Shown here: positions 9,017-17,132 of the stretch, in pieces
Layout: every line of letters begins with the position of its first letter
Numbering within the stretch: position 1 is the first letter of the stretch
Assembly: GCF_020034665.1 (NCBI RefSeq)
Contig: NZ_JAIQDI010000001.1
Location: forward strand, 1,240,001-1,304,000
DNA length: 64,000 nucleotides
Reading direction: 5' to 3'
DNA from: Niabella beijingensis
GTDB lineage: Bacteria > Bacteroidota > Bacteroidia > Chitinophagales > Chitinophagaceae
Position numbers and translations under genes: made by a program
Notes under the pieces: model-generated
The model's input: only the letters and a program-made list of their open reading frames with translations
Databases searched by the model: none
Told to the model about the DNA's origin: nothing

Positions 9017-9070
9017 TCCCGCTCCCTGTAGTTCTTTTATATAGTTCAAAAATTTTCTCCCGGGAAAAAT

Positions 9071-9101
9071 TTTGATCACAACAAATGAGGCTTTATATTC
9101 G
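9071..9101 (+). promoter_or_regulatory. Promoter of the ilv leader
   Basis: TTTG at 9071-9074 and TATATTCG at 9094-9101, separated by 19 bases, fit the Bacteroidota promoter pattern (-33 TTTG, -7 TAnnTTTG, one mismatch). Predicted start of transcription is near 9108, about 13 bases before the leader-peptide ATG. Confidence 0.6.
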
Positions 9102-9120
9102 CAGAAAGCTCCTTCATTTT

Positions 9121-9222
9121 ATGACCGGCAATTTCAACACAGGCAGTTTCTTTTCCCGCAATATTATTGTGGTGATTGTCAGCGTCATTTTGCATCAAAA
9201 TGGAGGAGGGTATATCATCTGA
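9121..9222 (+). CDS. ilvL: ilv leader peptide (attenuator control peptide)
   Basis: A 33-residue ORF from ATG 9121 to TGA 9222. Residues 15-24 read IIVVIVSVIL, nine branched-chain residues in ten codons covering Ile, Val and Leu, and it ends GGGYII. A peptide of this kind just before a terminator and ilvD is the hallmark of ribosome-mediated transcription attenuation. Its three Gly codons (9202-9210) double as the antiterminator arm. Stalling at the control codons for lack of charged tRNA would leave that arm free; translation to the stop would cover it. There is no Shine-Dalgarno, as is usual here. The gene name is by analogy of role, not homology. Confidence 0.8.
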   Translation: MTGNFNTGSFFSRNIIVVIVSVILHQNGGGYII

Positions 9223-9274
9223 AACAATAACATTTTTCAAATAGAACCCGCCTCCGACAAGGCGGGTTTTTTAT
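9202..9274 (+). promoter_or_regulatory. ilv attenuator: antiterminator and terminator pair
   Basis: Terminator: AACCCGCC (9245-9252) pairs with GGCGGGTT (9261-9268), followed by a T run to about 9274. Antiterminator: GGAGGAGGG (9202-9210) can pair with CCCGCCTCC (9247-9255), 8 of 9 bases, sequestering the terminator's left arm. A small extra hairpin, ATTTTG-CAT-CAAAAT (9187-9201), lies between the control codons and the antiterminator arm. The two large structures are mutually exclusive, and leader-ribosome position would choose between them. It controls ilvD and genes downstream. Confidence 0.78.
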
Positions 9275-9301
9275 TTATTATTAAATCATAAGTTAAACGG
9301 C

Positions 9302-10984
9302 ATGACAGAGTTAAACAAGTATTCCAAAACCATTACGCAGGATCCTACACAACCCGCGGCACAGGCACAGCTGTATGCACTGGGCTTAACAGAAGAAGAC
9401 TTAAAGAAAGCACAGGTCGGGATCGTCAGCATGGGCTATGACGGCAATCCCTGTAACATGCATCTGAACGACCTTGCAAAACATGTGAAGGATGCGGTCT
9501 GGAAGCAGGACCTGGTCGGTTTAACTTTTCACACCATCGGCGTAAGTGATGGTATGAGCAATGGTACGGACGGAATGCGCTACTCCCTGGTGAGCCGGGA
9601 TGTGATCGCTGATTCTATTGAAACCGTATGCGGGGCACAATACTACGACGGGCTGATCACTGTACCGGGATGCGATAAAAATATGCCGGGCTCCATCATC
9701 GCCATGGGCCGCCTCAACCGCCCTTCCATTATGGTGTATGGCGGTACCATTGCACCGGGACATTATAAGGGGCAGGACCTGAACATTGTATCTGCCTTTG
9801 AAGCGCTGGGGCAAAAGATCGCCGGACAGCTGGACGAAGCCGATTTTATGGGCATTGTAAAAAACAGCTGCCCCGGCGCCGGTGCCTGCGGCGGTATGTA
9901 TACGGCGAATACCATGGCCTCCGCTATTGAGGCAATGGGAATGAGCCTCCCCTACTCCAGCAGCAATCCTGCGCTGAGTGAAGAAAAAAAGAAGGAATGC
10001 GCCGCTGCGGGTGAAGCGATCCGCCTGCTGCTGGAAAAAGATATCAAGCCCCGGGACATCATGACCCGGCAGGCCTTTGAAAATGCCATTGTGGTGATCA
10101 TGGTGCTGGGCGGAAGCACCAATGCCGTACTGCATTTGCTGGCCATGGCCCGCAGCGTGGATGTACCGCTGACCCAGGATGATTTCCAGGCGATCAGCAA
10201 CCGCATTCCCGTACTTGCGGATTTCAAACCCAGCGGTAAATACCTGATGGAAGACCTGCACAATAAGGGTGGTGTTCCCGCGGTGATGAAATACCTGCTG
10301 AAAAAAGGATTGATCGATGGCAGCTGTTTAACCGTTACCGGTAAAACAATTGCCGAGAACCTGGAGACCGTACCGGATCTGGATTTTGAAAGCCAGGATA
10401 TTGTTCATCCGCTGGAAAATCCCATAAAAGCTACCGGGCACCTGCAGATCCTTTATGGCAATCTTGCAGAGAAAGGAAGTGTTGCAAAGATCAGCGGAAA
10501 AGAGGGCGAAAAATTCACCGGTCCGGCCCGTGTATTCGACGGGGAGAAAAACCTGATCGCAGGTATCTCCAGCGGAAAGGTAAAGTCCGGTGACGTGGTT
10601 GTTATCAAAAATGAAGGGCCAAGGGGCGCTCCCGGTATGCCCGAAATGCTGAAGCCCACGTCCGCCATCATCGGTGCCGGTCTTGGAAAAAACGTGGCAC
10701 TTATCACCGATGGCCGCTTTAGTGGCGGAACGCATGGTTTTGTAGTTGGTCATATTACCCCGGAAGCATTCGAGGGCGGTCTTATCGGTTTTGTACAGGA
10801 CGACGATCAGATCGAAATTGATGCAGTAAATAATACCATCACCTTACAGGTGCCGGAAGAAGAGATCGCAAAACGGAAGGCCGGCTGGAAACAACCGCCG
10901 TTAAAAGTGAACCGCGGTATCCTTTACAAATATGCCAAGCTGGTAAAGGATGCTTCCCAGGGCTGCGTAACCGATGAAGATTAA
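9302..10984 (+). CDS. ilvD: Dihydroxy-acid dehydratase
   Basis: 560 residues, normal length. It dehydrates 2,3-dihydroxy-isovalerate and -methylvalerate to the 2-keto acids, the third common step of valine and isoleucine synthesis, in the cytoplasm. Iron-sulfur ligands are visible as Cys124 in [10 protein letters not shown] and Cys196 in CPGAGACGG (Cys190 precedes it). C-terminal [14 protein letters not shown] and [11 protein letters not shown] are typical of the family. It is the first gene after the attenuator and is followed 33 bases later by ilvB. High certainty; sugar-acid dehydratases share the fold, but the context and motifs favour IlvD. Confidence 0.97.
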   Translation: MTELNKYSKTITQDPTQPAAQAQLYALGLTEEDLKKAQVGIVSMGYDGNPCNMHLNDLAKHVKDAVWKQDLVGLTFHTIGVSDGMSNGTDGMRYSLVSRDVIADSIETVCGAQYYDGLITVPGCDKNMPGSIIAMGRLNRPSIMVYGGTIAPGHYKGQDLNIVSAFEALGQKIAGQLDEADFMGIVKNSCPGAGACGGMYTANTMASAIEAMGMSLPYSSSNPALSEEKKKECAAAGEAIRLLLEKDIKPRDIMTRQAFENAIVVIMVLGGSTNAVLHLLAMARSVDVPLTQDDFQAISNRIPVLADFKPSGKYLMEDLHNKGGVPAVMKYLLKKGLIDGSCLTVTGKTIAENLETVPDLDFESQDIVHPLENPIKATGHLQILYGNLAEKGSVAKISGKEGEKFTGPARVFDGEKNLIAGISSGKVKSGDVVVIKNEGPRGAPGMPEMLKPTSAIIGAGLGKNVALITDGRFSGGTHGFVVGHITPEAFEGGLIGFVQDDDQIEIDAVNNTITLQVPEEEIAKRKAGWKQPPLKVNRGILYKYAKLVKDASQGCVTDED

Positions 10985-11017
10985 TAACAATAACGACTCT
11001 TACAAAACAAAAATATT

Positions 11018-12772
11018 ATGGAAACAATCCAGATCACCGATACAGAAAATAAAACCGCAGCAGCTGAAGGCATAAAACCCGGCACCACCATTTCGGGAAG
11101 CCAGGCCCTGCTGGAAGCGCTGATCGCGGAAGGCGTATCCACTATTTTCGGATACCCCGGCGGCGCCATTATGCCCATCTATGATGCGCTTTACGATTAT
11201 ACAAAAAAACTGGAGCACATCCTGGTACGACATGAACAGGGAGGCATACATGCAGCGCAGGGCTTTGCCCGTACCAGCGGCAGAACGGGTGTGGTATTTG
11301 CCACGAGCGGTCCCGGCGCCACCAACCTGGTTACCGGTCTGGCCGATGCACAGATCGACTCCACACCACTGGTATGTATCACCGGCCAGGTATTTGCCCA
11401 TCTGCTGGGAACAGATGCTTTCCAGGAAACAGATGTGATCAATGTAACCATGCCGGTTACCAAATGGAATTACCAGGTTACCGATGCCAATGAGATCCCT
11501 CATGTGCTGGCCAAGGCCTTCTATATCGCCCGCAGCGGCCGTCCCGGTCCGGTGCTGGTAGATATTACCAAGAATGCGCAATTGCAGCAGTTTGAATACC
11601 CCGGGTATCAGAAATGCAATCATGTGCGCAGCTACCGTCCCAAACCGATCGTACGTAAAGAATATATTGCCGAAGCGGCAAAACTGATCAACAGTGCCGA
11701 AAAGCCTTTTGTGATCTTTGGACAGGGGGTTATTTTAGGTCAGGCAGAGAATGAATTCAAAGCCTTTATCGAGAAGGGAAATCTTCCCGCGGCATGGACC
11801 ATCATGGGTGAAAGCGCACTGCCTACCGATCACTCCCTGGGAGTGGGCATGCTGGGTATGCACGGGAACTATGGCCCGAATGTACTGACCAATGAGTGTG
11901 ATGTACTGATCGCCGTAGGGATGCGTTTTGATGACCGGGTGACCGGACGCCTGGACAAATATGCCAAACAGGCCAAAGTGATCCACCTCGACATTGATCC
12001 CGCAGAAGTGGATAAGAACGTAAAGACTACGGTGCCGGTTTGGGGCGACTGTAAAGAAACCCTGCCCCTGCTTACCGCACTGATCGAAAAAAAGGAGCAC
12101 AGCAGCTGGCTGAAGGAGTTTGCAAAATATGCTGCAGAAGAAGACAAAGAATGTATCCAGCCGGAAATGCATCCGGAAACTGACGTGATGTCGATGGCGG
12201 AGGTAATGGCCACCTTAAACGAGCTTACGAAAGGCGACGCGGTGATCGTCACCGATGTCGGCCAGCATCAGATGGTCGCCTGCCGCTATGCCAAATTCAA
12301 TAAGACCCGCAGCAACGTAACTTCCGGCGGCCTGGGAACCATGGGCTTTGGACTGCCTGCGGCCATCGGCGCAAAATACGGCGCTCCCGACAGAACCGTA
12401 GTGGCCATCATCGGAGACGGTGGTTTCCAGATGACCTTACAGGAGCTGGGAACCATTATGCAGTTTGGTGCAGCAGTAAAGATCCTGATCCTGAACAATG
12501 AATTTCTTGGAATGGTACGCCAGTGGCAGCAACTGTTCCACGACCGGCGTTATTCCTTTGTAAATATTACCAGCCCGGATTTTGTGGCACTGGCAAAATC
12601 TTATAGCATCGAAGGTCAGTCCATCGATCAGCGTTCCGATCTCAAAGCAGCCCTCAGGACAATGCTGGAGCACGACGGAGCGTATTTACTGGAAGTTAAA
12701 GTGGGCAAAGAGAACAATGTATTCCCGATGGTGCCGCAGGGCAGCAGTGTAGCGGAGATCCGGTTGAAATAG
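11018..12772 (+). CDS. ilvB: Acetolactate synthase, large (catalytic) subunit
   Basis: 584 residues, with the three-domain thiamine-diphosphate enzyme layout. Seen: the N-terminal segment GYPGGAIMPIYDAL with the catalytic Glu in HEQGGIHAAQGFAR, the central FAD-type domain (about 215-350), and the C-terminal ThDP motif GDGGFQMT ... NNEFLGMVRQW (about 466-503). It condenses two pyruvates, or pyruvate with 2-ketobutyrate, to acetolactate or acetohydroxybutyrate. Its regulatory subunit ilvN is not adjacent but lies about 1.3 kb downstream behind three small genes. Confidence 0.97.
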   Translation: METIQITDTENKTAAAEGIKPGTTISGSQALLEALIAEGVSTIFGYPGGAIMPIYDALYDYTKKLEHILVRHEQGGIHAAQGFARTSGRTGVVFATSGPGATNLVTGLADAQIDSTPLVCITGQVFAHLLGTDAFQETDVINVTMPVTKWNYQVTDANEIPHVLAKAFYIARSGRPGPVLVDITKNAQLQQFEYPGYQKCNHVRSYRPKPIVRKEYIAEAAKLINSAEKPFVIFGQGVILGQAENEFKAFIEKGNLPAAWTIMGESALPTDHSLGVGMLGMHGNYGPNVLTNECDVLIAVGMRFDDRVTGRLDKYAKQAKVIHLDIDPAEVDKNVKTTVPVWGDCKETLPLLTALIEKKEHSSWLKEFAKYAAEEDKECIQPEMHPETDVMSMAEVMATLNELTKGDAVIVTDVGQHQMVACRYAKFNKTRSNVTSGGLGTMGFGLPAAIGAKYGAPDRTVVAIIGDGGFQMTLQELGTIMQFGAAVKILILNNEFLGMVRQWQQLFHDRRYSFVNITSPDFVALAKSYSIEGQSIDQRSDLKAALRTMLEHDGAYLLEVKVGKENNVFPMVPQGSSVAEIRLK

Positions 12773-12777
12773 CCGCA

Positions 12778-12811
12778 GTGAAAAGCAATAGTTAAAAGTA
12801 AAAAGTGAAAG
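12778..12811 (+). repeat. Degenerate 7-bp repeat array before the ABM gene
   Basis: Units GTGAAAA, GCAATA (one base short), GTTAAAA, GTAAAAA and GTGAAAG end 3 bases before the ATG at 12815. The same 7-base period, with different unit sequences, appears before ilvN, before ilvC and after the SprT-like gene. Confidence 0.5.
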
Positions 12812-12814
12812 GGG

Positions 12815-13114
12815 ATGGTAACAGAAATTGCGATATTGAATATCCGGCCGGGAATGGGCGGCGCTTTTGAAGCTTCCTTTGAGCAGGCCCGGAATATCAT
12901 CCGCTCCATGAAGGGGTATTTGCAACACGAGTTACTGAAATGCATGGAAGAAGCCGATAAATATATTTTAATCGTACAGTGGCAACATCTGGAAGACCAT
13001 ACGGAAGGATTCAGAAAAAGCAGTGAATACCAGGAATGGAAAAAGCTCCTGCATCATTTTTATGATCCCTTTCCTGTTGTGGAACATTATCAAGGAACAG
13101 CTAAAGCAGCATGA
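12815..13114 (+). CDS. Antibiotic biosynthesis monooxygenase (ABM) family protein
   Basis: 99 residues, a single ABM ferredoxin-like domain. Typical pattern: MVTEIAILNIRPGM strand, a helix FEASFEQARNIIRSMKGYL, then LIVQWQHLEDHTEGFRKSSEY. Members are small dimeric oxygenases or heme/quinone-handling proteins; substrates cannot be read from sequence. The last bases (ATGA at 13111-13114) are the start codon of the next gene, so the two are translationally coupled. It lies inside the ilv cluster between ilvB and ilvN, which is unusual; the link to BCAA synthesis is unknown. Confidence 0.8.
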   Translation: MVTEIAILNIRPGMGGAFEASFEQARNIIRSMKGYLQHELLKCMEEADKYILIVQWQHLEDHTEGFRKSSEYQEWKKLLHHFYDPFPVVEHYQGTAKAA

Positions 13115-13455
13115 ACCAGGAATTTAAAATAGGGTTGTTCAATGGCTTACAGCAATTGAAAAATTCGGGAAAGGAATTCATCCCGCTTTTCAATCATGGT
13201 TCTTTAGAAGTGGAATTGTATAAGCCGGACAAAAAAGATCAACAGCAGCCGCACAAAAAAGATGAGGTATACATTATCGCTTCAGGAACGGCCCGGTTTA
13301 TCAACGATCAGGAAATTGTTGAAGTGGTACAAGGAGATTTTTTATTTGTTGCTGCGGGCAAAGAACATCGTTTTTTTGAATTCAGCGAGGACTTTTCAAC
13401 CTGGGTAATCTTTTATGGTCCGGCAGGCGGAGAAAAAGCAAGCATTAATGAATAA
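13111..13455 (+). CDS. Cupin-domain protein
   Basis: 114 residues, a single beta-barrel cupin. Motif 1 is around HKKDEVYIIASGTARF and motif 2 around GDFLFVAAGKEHRFFEF. Expected metal-binding His/Glu residues are partly present (HKKDE, KEHRF). Function could be small-molecule binding or dioxygenation. It overlaps the gene before by 4 bases and the gene after by 8, so three small proteins (ABM, cupin, methyltransferase) form a coupled cassette between ilvB and ilvN. Confidence 0.8.
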   Translation: MNQEFKIGLFNGLQQLKNSGKEFIPLFNHGSLEVELYKPDKKDQQQPHKKDEVYIIASGTARFINDQEIVEVVQGDFLFVAAGKEHRFFEFSEDFSTWVIFYGPAGGEKASINE

Positions 13456-14032
13456 CATTAACAATATACCGGCGCAATATCATACCATTGTTCACAGAAC
13501 AAAGGAGCTGGGGTTTGATATGCCCTCCGACCTGCAGACCGGTTCGCTGCTTTGCACGCTGACAGCATCCAGACCCGGCGGCCGGATGCTGGAATTAGGT
13601 ACCGGTACGGGTTTGGCCACTTCCTGGATCCTTAATGGCATGGACCCGAAATCCCGGCTGATCTCTGTCGACAATAATGCTTTATTGATCAATGTTGCGC
13701 AGGAACAGTTAAAGGACGAACGGGTTGAATTTGTATGTGCGGACGGTTATGAATGGATCGCTGCTTATAACGATGAAAAATTTGATCTCCTATTTGCCGA
13801 TGCCATGCCGGGTAAATATGACCTGTTCGACGAAACCTTTGCACTCCTGAATACCGGCGGGATCTATTTTATCGACGACATGCTGCCCCAGCCCAACTGG
13901 CCGGAGGGGCATGCACAAAAGGTGGCGGCTTTTATCACAATGCTTGAGTCAAGAACAGATCTTGTGCTTACAAAGCTGAGCTGGTCCACCGGGATCATCA
14001 TCGCCACAAAAACTTCAAACATCAAACTTTAA
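13448..14032 (+). CDS. SAM-dependent O-methyltransferase-like protein
   Basis: 194 residues from the ATG at 13448; an upstream in-frame start at 13415 would overlap the cupin gene more and lacks support. Class I methyltransferase fold: motif I LELGTGTGLATSW, acidic ribose-binding Asp in LISVDNNALLI, then CADGYEW and FDLLFADAMPGKYD, resembling small O-methyltransferases (family 3). The substrate is unknown. Its final codons are part of the 7-bp repeat array that runs into the ilvN start codon, so the C-terminal NIKL tail is repeat-encoded. Confidence 0.75.
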   Translation: MNNINNIPAQYHTIVHRTKELGFDMPSDLQTGSLLCTLTASRPGGRMLELGTGTGLATSWILNGMDPKSRLISVDNNALLINVAQEQLKDERVEFVCADGYEWIAAYNDEKFDLLFADAMPGKYDLFDETFALLNTGGIYFIDDMLPQPNWPEGHAQKVAAFITMLESRTDLVLTKLSWSTGIIIATKTSNIKL

Positions 14033-14047
14033 ACATCAAACATTGAA
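14013..14047 (+). repeat. 7-bp repeat array (CATCAAA type) ending at the ilvN start
   Basis: Five direct heptads: CTTCAAA, CATCAAA, CTTTAAA, CATCAAA, CATTGAA, with the ilvN ATG immediately after at 14048. The first two and a half units code for the end of the methyltransferase and its stop. Confidence 0.7.
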
Positions 14048-14635
14048 ATGAAACAACAATATACCATTACAGTTTACGCGGAAGATCAGATCGGGCTGCT
14101 GGCCCGGATCACCATTATTTTCTCAAGGCGGAAAATTAACATCGACAGTCTGAACACTTCTTCTTCAGAGATCCCCGGTATCCACCGGTTCAATATTGTT
14201 ATTGACGAAACAGAAGAAGTGGTAAAAAAACTCTGTAAGCAGATCGAAAAACAGGTGGAAGTGCTGAAAGCCTATTACAACCTGAACAGCGAGATCATCT
14301 GGCAGGAACTGGCGTTGTACAAAGTGCCTACGAACCAGGTGACCGAAAAGATGATCGTAGAGCGCATCCTGCGAGAATACGGCGCCCGTGTGGTTTCCAT
14401 CAACAGCGACTATACTGTTTTTGAATGTACCGGGCACCGGGAAGAAACCGAAAAGCTCGTGAAACTGTTTGAAGAATACGGGCTCATCGAATTTGTACGC
14501 GGCGGCCGGGTAGCCATTATCAAGAGCAGTGAAGGCTTCCATAAAAAGATCAAGGAGTTTGAAGCCCGCGAACCGGGAGAAGAAGTGATCGAGAACGAAT
14601 TCCTGAATGAACAGGATAAAGTATTCAGCATGTAA
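14048..14635 (+). CDS. ilvN: Acetolactate synthase, small (regulatory) subunit
   Basis: 195 residues. N-terminal ACT domain (about 4-75, ITVYAEDQIGLLARITIIF and RRKINIDSLNTSSSE) followed by the C-terminal small-subunit domain (about 85-175, with ALYKVP, ILREYGARVVSI and TGHREETEKLVKLFEEYG). It binds valine-type effectors and activates and feedback-regulates IlvB. Slightly longer than the common 160-170 residues because of an acidic tail. It is separated from ilvB by three small genes. Confidence 0.93.
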   Translation: MKQQYTITVYAEDQIGLLARITIIFSRRKINIDSLNTSSSEIPGIHRFNIVIDETEEVVKKLCKQIEKQVEVLKAYYNLNSEIIWQELALYKVPTNQVTEKMIVERILREYGARVVSINSDYTVFECTGHREETEKLVKLFEEYGLIEFVRGGRVAIIKSSEGFHKKIKEFEAREPGEEVIENEFLNEQDKVFSM

Positions 14636-14639
14636 CAAT

Positions 14640-15017
14640 ATGACCGCAGATAAGACCATACCCGTATTGCGTATCTTCGACTATGATAAAGCCATCGAGT
14701 TTTATGTCGGCTGGCTGGGCTTTAAAATTAATTTTGAACATACTTTTCACGAAGGAGCACCCCGATATATTGAAGTAGAGCGAGACGGCATCTTGCTGCA
14801 CCTAAGTGAGCATCATGGCGACGGCACCCCCGGCACCCATGTATTTGTATGGTGCACCGGTTTAAAGGCATTTCACAGCGAACTCATCAACAAACCATAC
14901 AAATACAACCGACCCGGCCTGGAAGAAACCTTTTATGACGCCTGGTGTGTTACGGTCAACGATCCTTTTAACAACAGGATATCTTTTAACGAAAAAATGT
15001 CCGGAGATAAAAATTAA
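14640..15017 (+). CDS. Glyoxalase/VOC-family protein
   Basis: 125 residues from the ATG at 14640; the longer frame from 14607 overlaps ilvN and is rejected. One VOC domain: IPVLRIFDYDKAIEFYVGWLG, then a HLSEHHGDGTPGTHVFVW segment and NDPFNNRISFNE at the end, as in bleomycin-resistance-like members. Candidate metal ligands are His and Glu in those segments. Could be an antibiotic-binding or isomerase-type protein. Lies 4 bases after ilvN and 3 bases before the DinB gene, so is in the operon. Confidence 0.8.
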   Translation: MTADKTIPVLRIFDYDKAIEFYVGWLGFKINFEHTFHEGAPRYIEVERDGILLHLSEHHGDGTPGTHVFVWCTGLKAFHSELINKPYKYNRPGLEETFYDAWCVTVNDPFNNRISFNEKMSGDKN

Positions 15018-15020
15018 ATC

Positions 15021-15482
15021 ATGTACCTACTTAATATCATTGACAGCATCCGGCGAAAAGCGATCGCCCTTATAAAAGAAACGCCGCTTGAACAACTCAA
15101 CCAGATACCTGCCGGCTTCAATAACAATATGATCTGGAATTTTGGCCACCTGGTGGTCAGCGGTTACAGCCTGGTATTTAAAGCCACTGAAGTAGATCCC
15201 AATTTCATTATTCCGCTGCAGGACACTTACAAAAAAGGCAGCAGGCCCTCCGTTCCTGCTACGCAACAGGAGGTTGATGAGCTGATCGCCTTGTCAGACA
15301 CCTTCACTTTAGCCGTAAAAGAAGCCCTTGATGCCAACCGCTTCCAGGATATTACAGCGTATACTACTGCCACCTTTGGCCTGACGGTTACCACTATCGA
15401 AGAAATGCTGATTACCGTAGCGGCGCATGATACCCTGCACTGGCAGGCGATGCGGGACTATAAACGAATTTTCAATTCGTAA
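15021..15482 (+). CDS. DinB-family protein
   Basis: 153 residues, four-helix-bundle DinB/YfiT type. The metal-binding His pattern is visible: one His in NFGHLVVSG near residue 47, and two in AAHDTLHWQA near 138-142. Members act as thiol-dependent transferases or unknown metalloenzymes. Co-transcribed with the VOC gene upstream. Its stop codon lies within the start of a 7-bp repeat array that leads to ilvC. A second DinB protein at 21856 is only distantly similar. Confidence 0.8.
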   Translation: MYLLNIIDSIRRKAIALIKETPLEQLNQIPAGFNNNMIWNFGHLVVSGYSLVFKATEVDPNFIIPLQDTYKKGSRPSVPATQQEVDELIALSDTFTLAVKEALDANRFQDITAYTTATFGLTVTTIEEMLITVAAHDTLHWQAMRDYKRIFNS

Positions 15483-15547
15483 ATACTAAACAACAAATCC
15501 GAGATCTGAAATCTCAAATCTCAAAATCGTAAATACTAAATATCAAA
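15477..15547 (+). repeat. 7-bp repeat array (TCTCAAA / TACTAAA type) before ilvC
   Basis: Ten near-continuous heptads: TCGTAAA, TACTAAA, CAACAAA, TCCGAGA, TCTGAAA, TCTCAAA, TCTCAAA, then an 8-base ATCGTAAA, TACTAAA, TATCAAA. It ends 5 bases before the ilvC ATG and fills the whole gap between the DinB gene and ilvC. Confidence 0.7.
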
Positions 15548-15552
15548 TAACA

Positions 15553-17034
15553 ATGGCAAATTACTTTAACACACTACCCCTGAGGGAACAGCTGAACCAA
15601 CTGGGTGTTTGTGAATTTATGAGCAACGACGAGTTCCTGGACGGCGTGGATGCATTAAAAGGAAAAAAGATTGTGATCGTCGGTTGCGGTGCTCAAGGCT
15701 TGAACCAGGGCTTAAACCTAAGAGATAGTGGTCTGGATGTTTCTTACGCGTTGCGGAAAGAAGCCATAGAAGAAAAAAGAGCCAGCTGGAAAAACGCAAC
15801 CGATAACAATTTTAATGTGGGCACTTACGAAGAACTGATCCCCGGTGCAGACCTGGTGATCAACCTGACGCCCGACAAACAACATACCAGTGTTGTAAGC
15901 GCCGTGATGCCATTGATGAAACAGGGTGCTACCCTTTCTTATTCCCATGGCTTCAACATCGTTGAAGAAGGCATGCAGATCCGTAAAGATCTTACAGTAA
16001 TTATGGTGGCGCCCAAAAGCCCGGGCAGCGAAGTGCGGGCCGAGTACCTCCGTGGCTTCGGCGTTCCCACGCTTATTGCCGTACACCCGGAAAATGATCC
16101 CGAGGGCAAAGGCCTTGAACAGGCAAAAGCTTACTGCGTAGGTACCGGCGGACATCGTGCCGGTGTATTGCGCTCTTCTTTTGTAGCAGAGGTAAAATCC
16201 GATCTGATGGGTGAGCAAACCATCCTTTGCGGACTGCTGCAAACCGGTTCCATTCTTTCCTTCGACAAAATGATCGAAAAAGGTATTGATCCGGGCTATG
16301 CTTCCAAACTGGTGCAATATGGTGTGGAAGTAATCACCGAGGCACTGAAGCATGGTGGTGTTACCGGTATGATGGACCGGCTGAGCAATCCCGCAAAGAT
16401 CAAAGCCTTCCGGATCTCAGAAGAACTGAAAACCATTATGCGTCCTTTGTTCCAGAAGCACCAGGACGATATCATGAGCGGCGAGTTCAGTCGCGTTATG
16501 ATGGAAGACTGGGCGAATGGAGATGCCAACCTGCTGAAGTGGCGGGCTGAAACCGGTGAGACCGCATTTGAAAAAACACCCGCTGGTGAGATGAAGATCG
16601 GAGATCAGGAATACTTTGACAATTATACATTGATGGTAGCTTTTATCAAGGCGGGTGTGGAACTGGCCTTTGAAACAATGGTAGAGGCCGGCATCAAACC
16701 GGAGTCTGCCTATTATGAATCCTTACACGAAACACCGTTAATTGCCAATACCATAGCACGTAAGAAACTGTTCGAAATGAACCGGGTGATCTCTGATACG
16801 GCAGAATACGGCTGTTACCTGTTCGACCAGGCCTGTAAGCCATTGCTGGCGGACTTCATGAAAACCGTGGATACCGACCTGGCAGGGAAGAACTACAATG
16901 AAGGAAAGGATGGTGCTGTAGACAACCAGGAACTGGTGGAAGTAAATGAAGCACTTCGTACACACCCTGTAGAGCAGGTGGGCACGGTATTGCGTAAGGC
17001 CATGACCGCTATGAAGGCGATCAAAACCGCGTAA
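15553..17034 (+). CDS. ilvC: Ketol-acid reductoisomerase, class II (long form)
   Basis: 493 residues, the length of the E. coli class II enzyme rather than the 330-residue class I. It converts acetolactate or acetohydroxybutyrate to the dihydroxy acids using NADPH and Mg2+. Seen: Rossmann loop [17 protein letters not shown] (about 43-60), [20 protein letters not shown], and a duplicated C-terminal knotted domain with Glu/Asp ligands ([11 protein letters not shown] and a second copy after residue 340). The step lies between IlvB/N and IlvD in the pathway. Followed by a hairpin at 17059. Confidence 0.97.
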   Translation: MANYFNTLPLREQLNQLGVCEFMSNDEFLDGVDALKGKKIVIVGCGAQGLNQGLNLRDSGLDVSYALRKEAIEEKRASWKNATDNNFNVGTYEELIPGADLVINLTPDKQHTSVVSAVMPLMKQGATLSYSHGFNIVEEGMQIRKDLTVIMVAPKSPGSEVRAEYLRGFGVPTLIAVHPENDPEGKGLEQAKAYCVGTGGHRAGVLRSSFVAEVKSDLMGEQTILCGLLQTGSILSFDKMIEKGIDPGYASKLVQYGVEVITEALKHGGVTGMMDRLSNPAKIKAFRISEELKTIMRPLFQKHQDDIMSGEFSRVMMEDWANGDANLLKWRAETGETAFEKTPAGEMKIGDQEYFDNYTLMVAFIKAGVELAFETMVEAGIKPESAYYESLHETPLIANTIARKKLFEMNRVISDTAEYGCYLFDQACKPLLADFMKTVDTDLAGKNYNEGKDGAVDNQELVEVNEALRTHPVEQVGTVLRKAMTAMKAIKTA

Positions 17035-17058
17035 CAACCGCAAACCCAAGAGACCTAA

Positions 17059-17118
17059 AGACCTGTAAGGTTTCCCGTCACAGCGGACAGGTTAAACCTT
17101 ACGGGTCTTATTTATTTT
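17059..17118 (+). terminator. Long hairpin after ilvC, possible terminator
   Basis: AGACCTGTAAGGTTT (17059-17073) pairs with AAACCTTACGGGTCT (17094-17108), 15 positions with one G-U pair, loop of 20 bases, then a T-rich TATTTATTTT. It may end or attenuate the ilvC transcript before the ABC gene. The large loop makes it weaker than the terminator at 9245. Confidence 0.5.
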
Positions 17119-17132
17119 AAAAACTTGCACCC

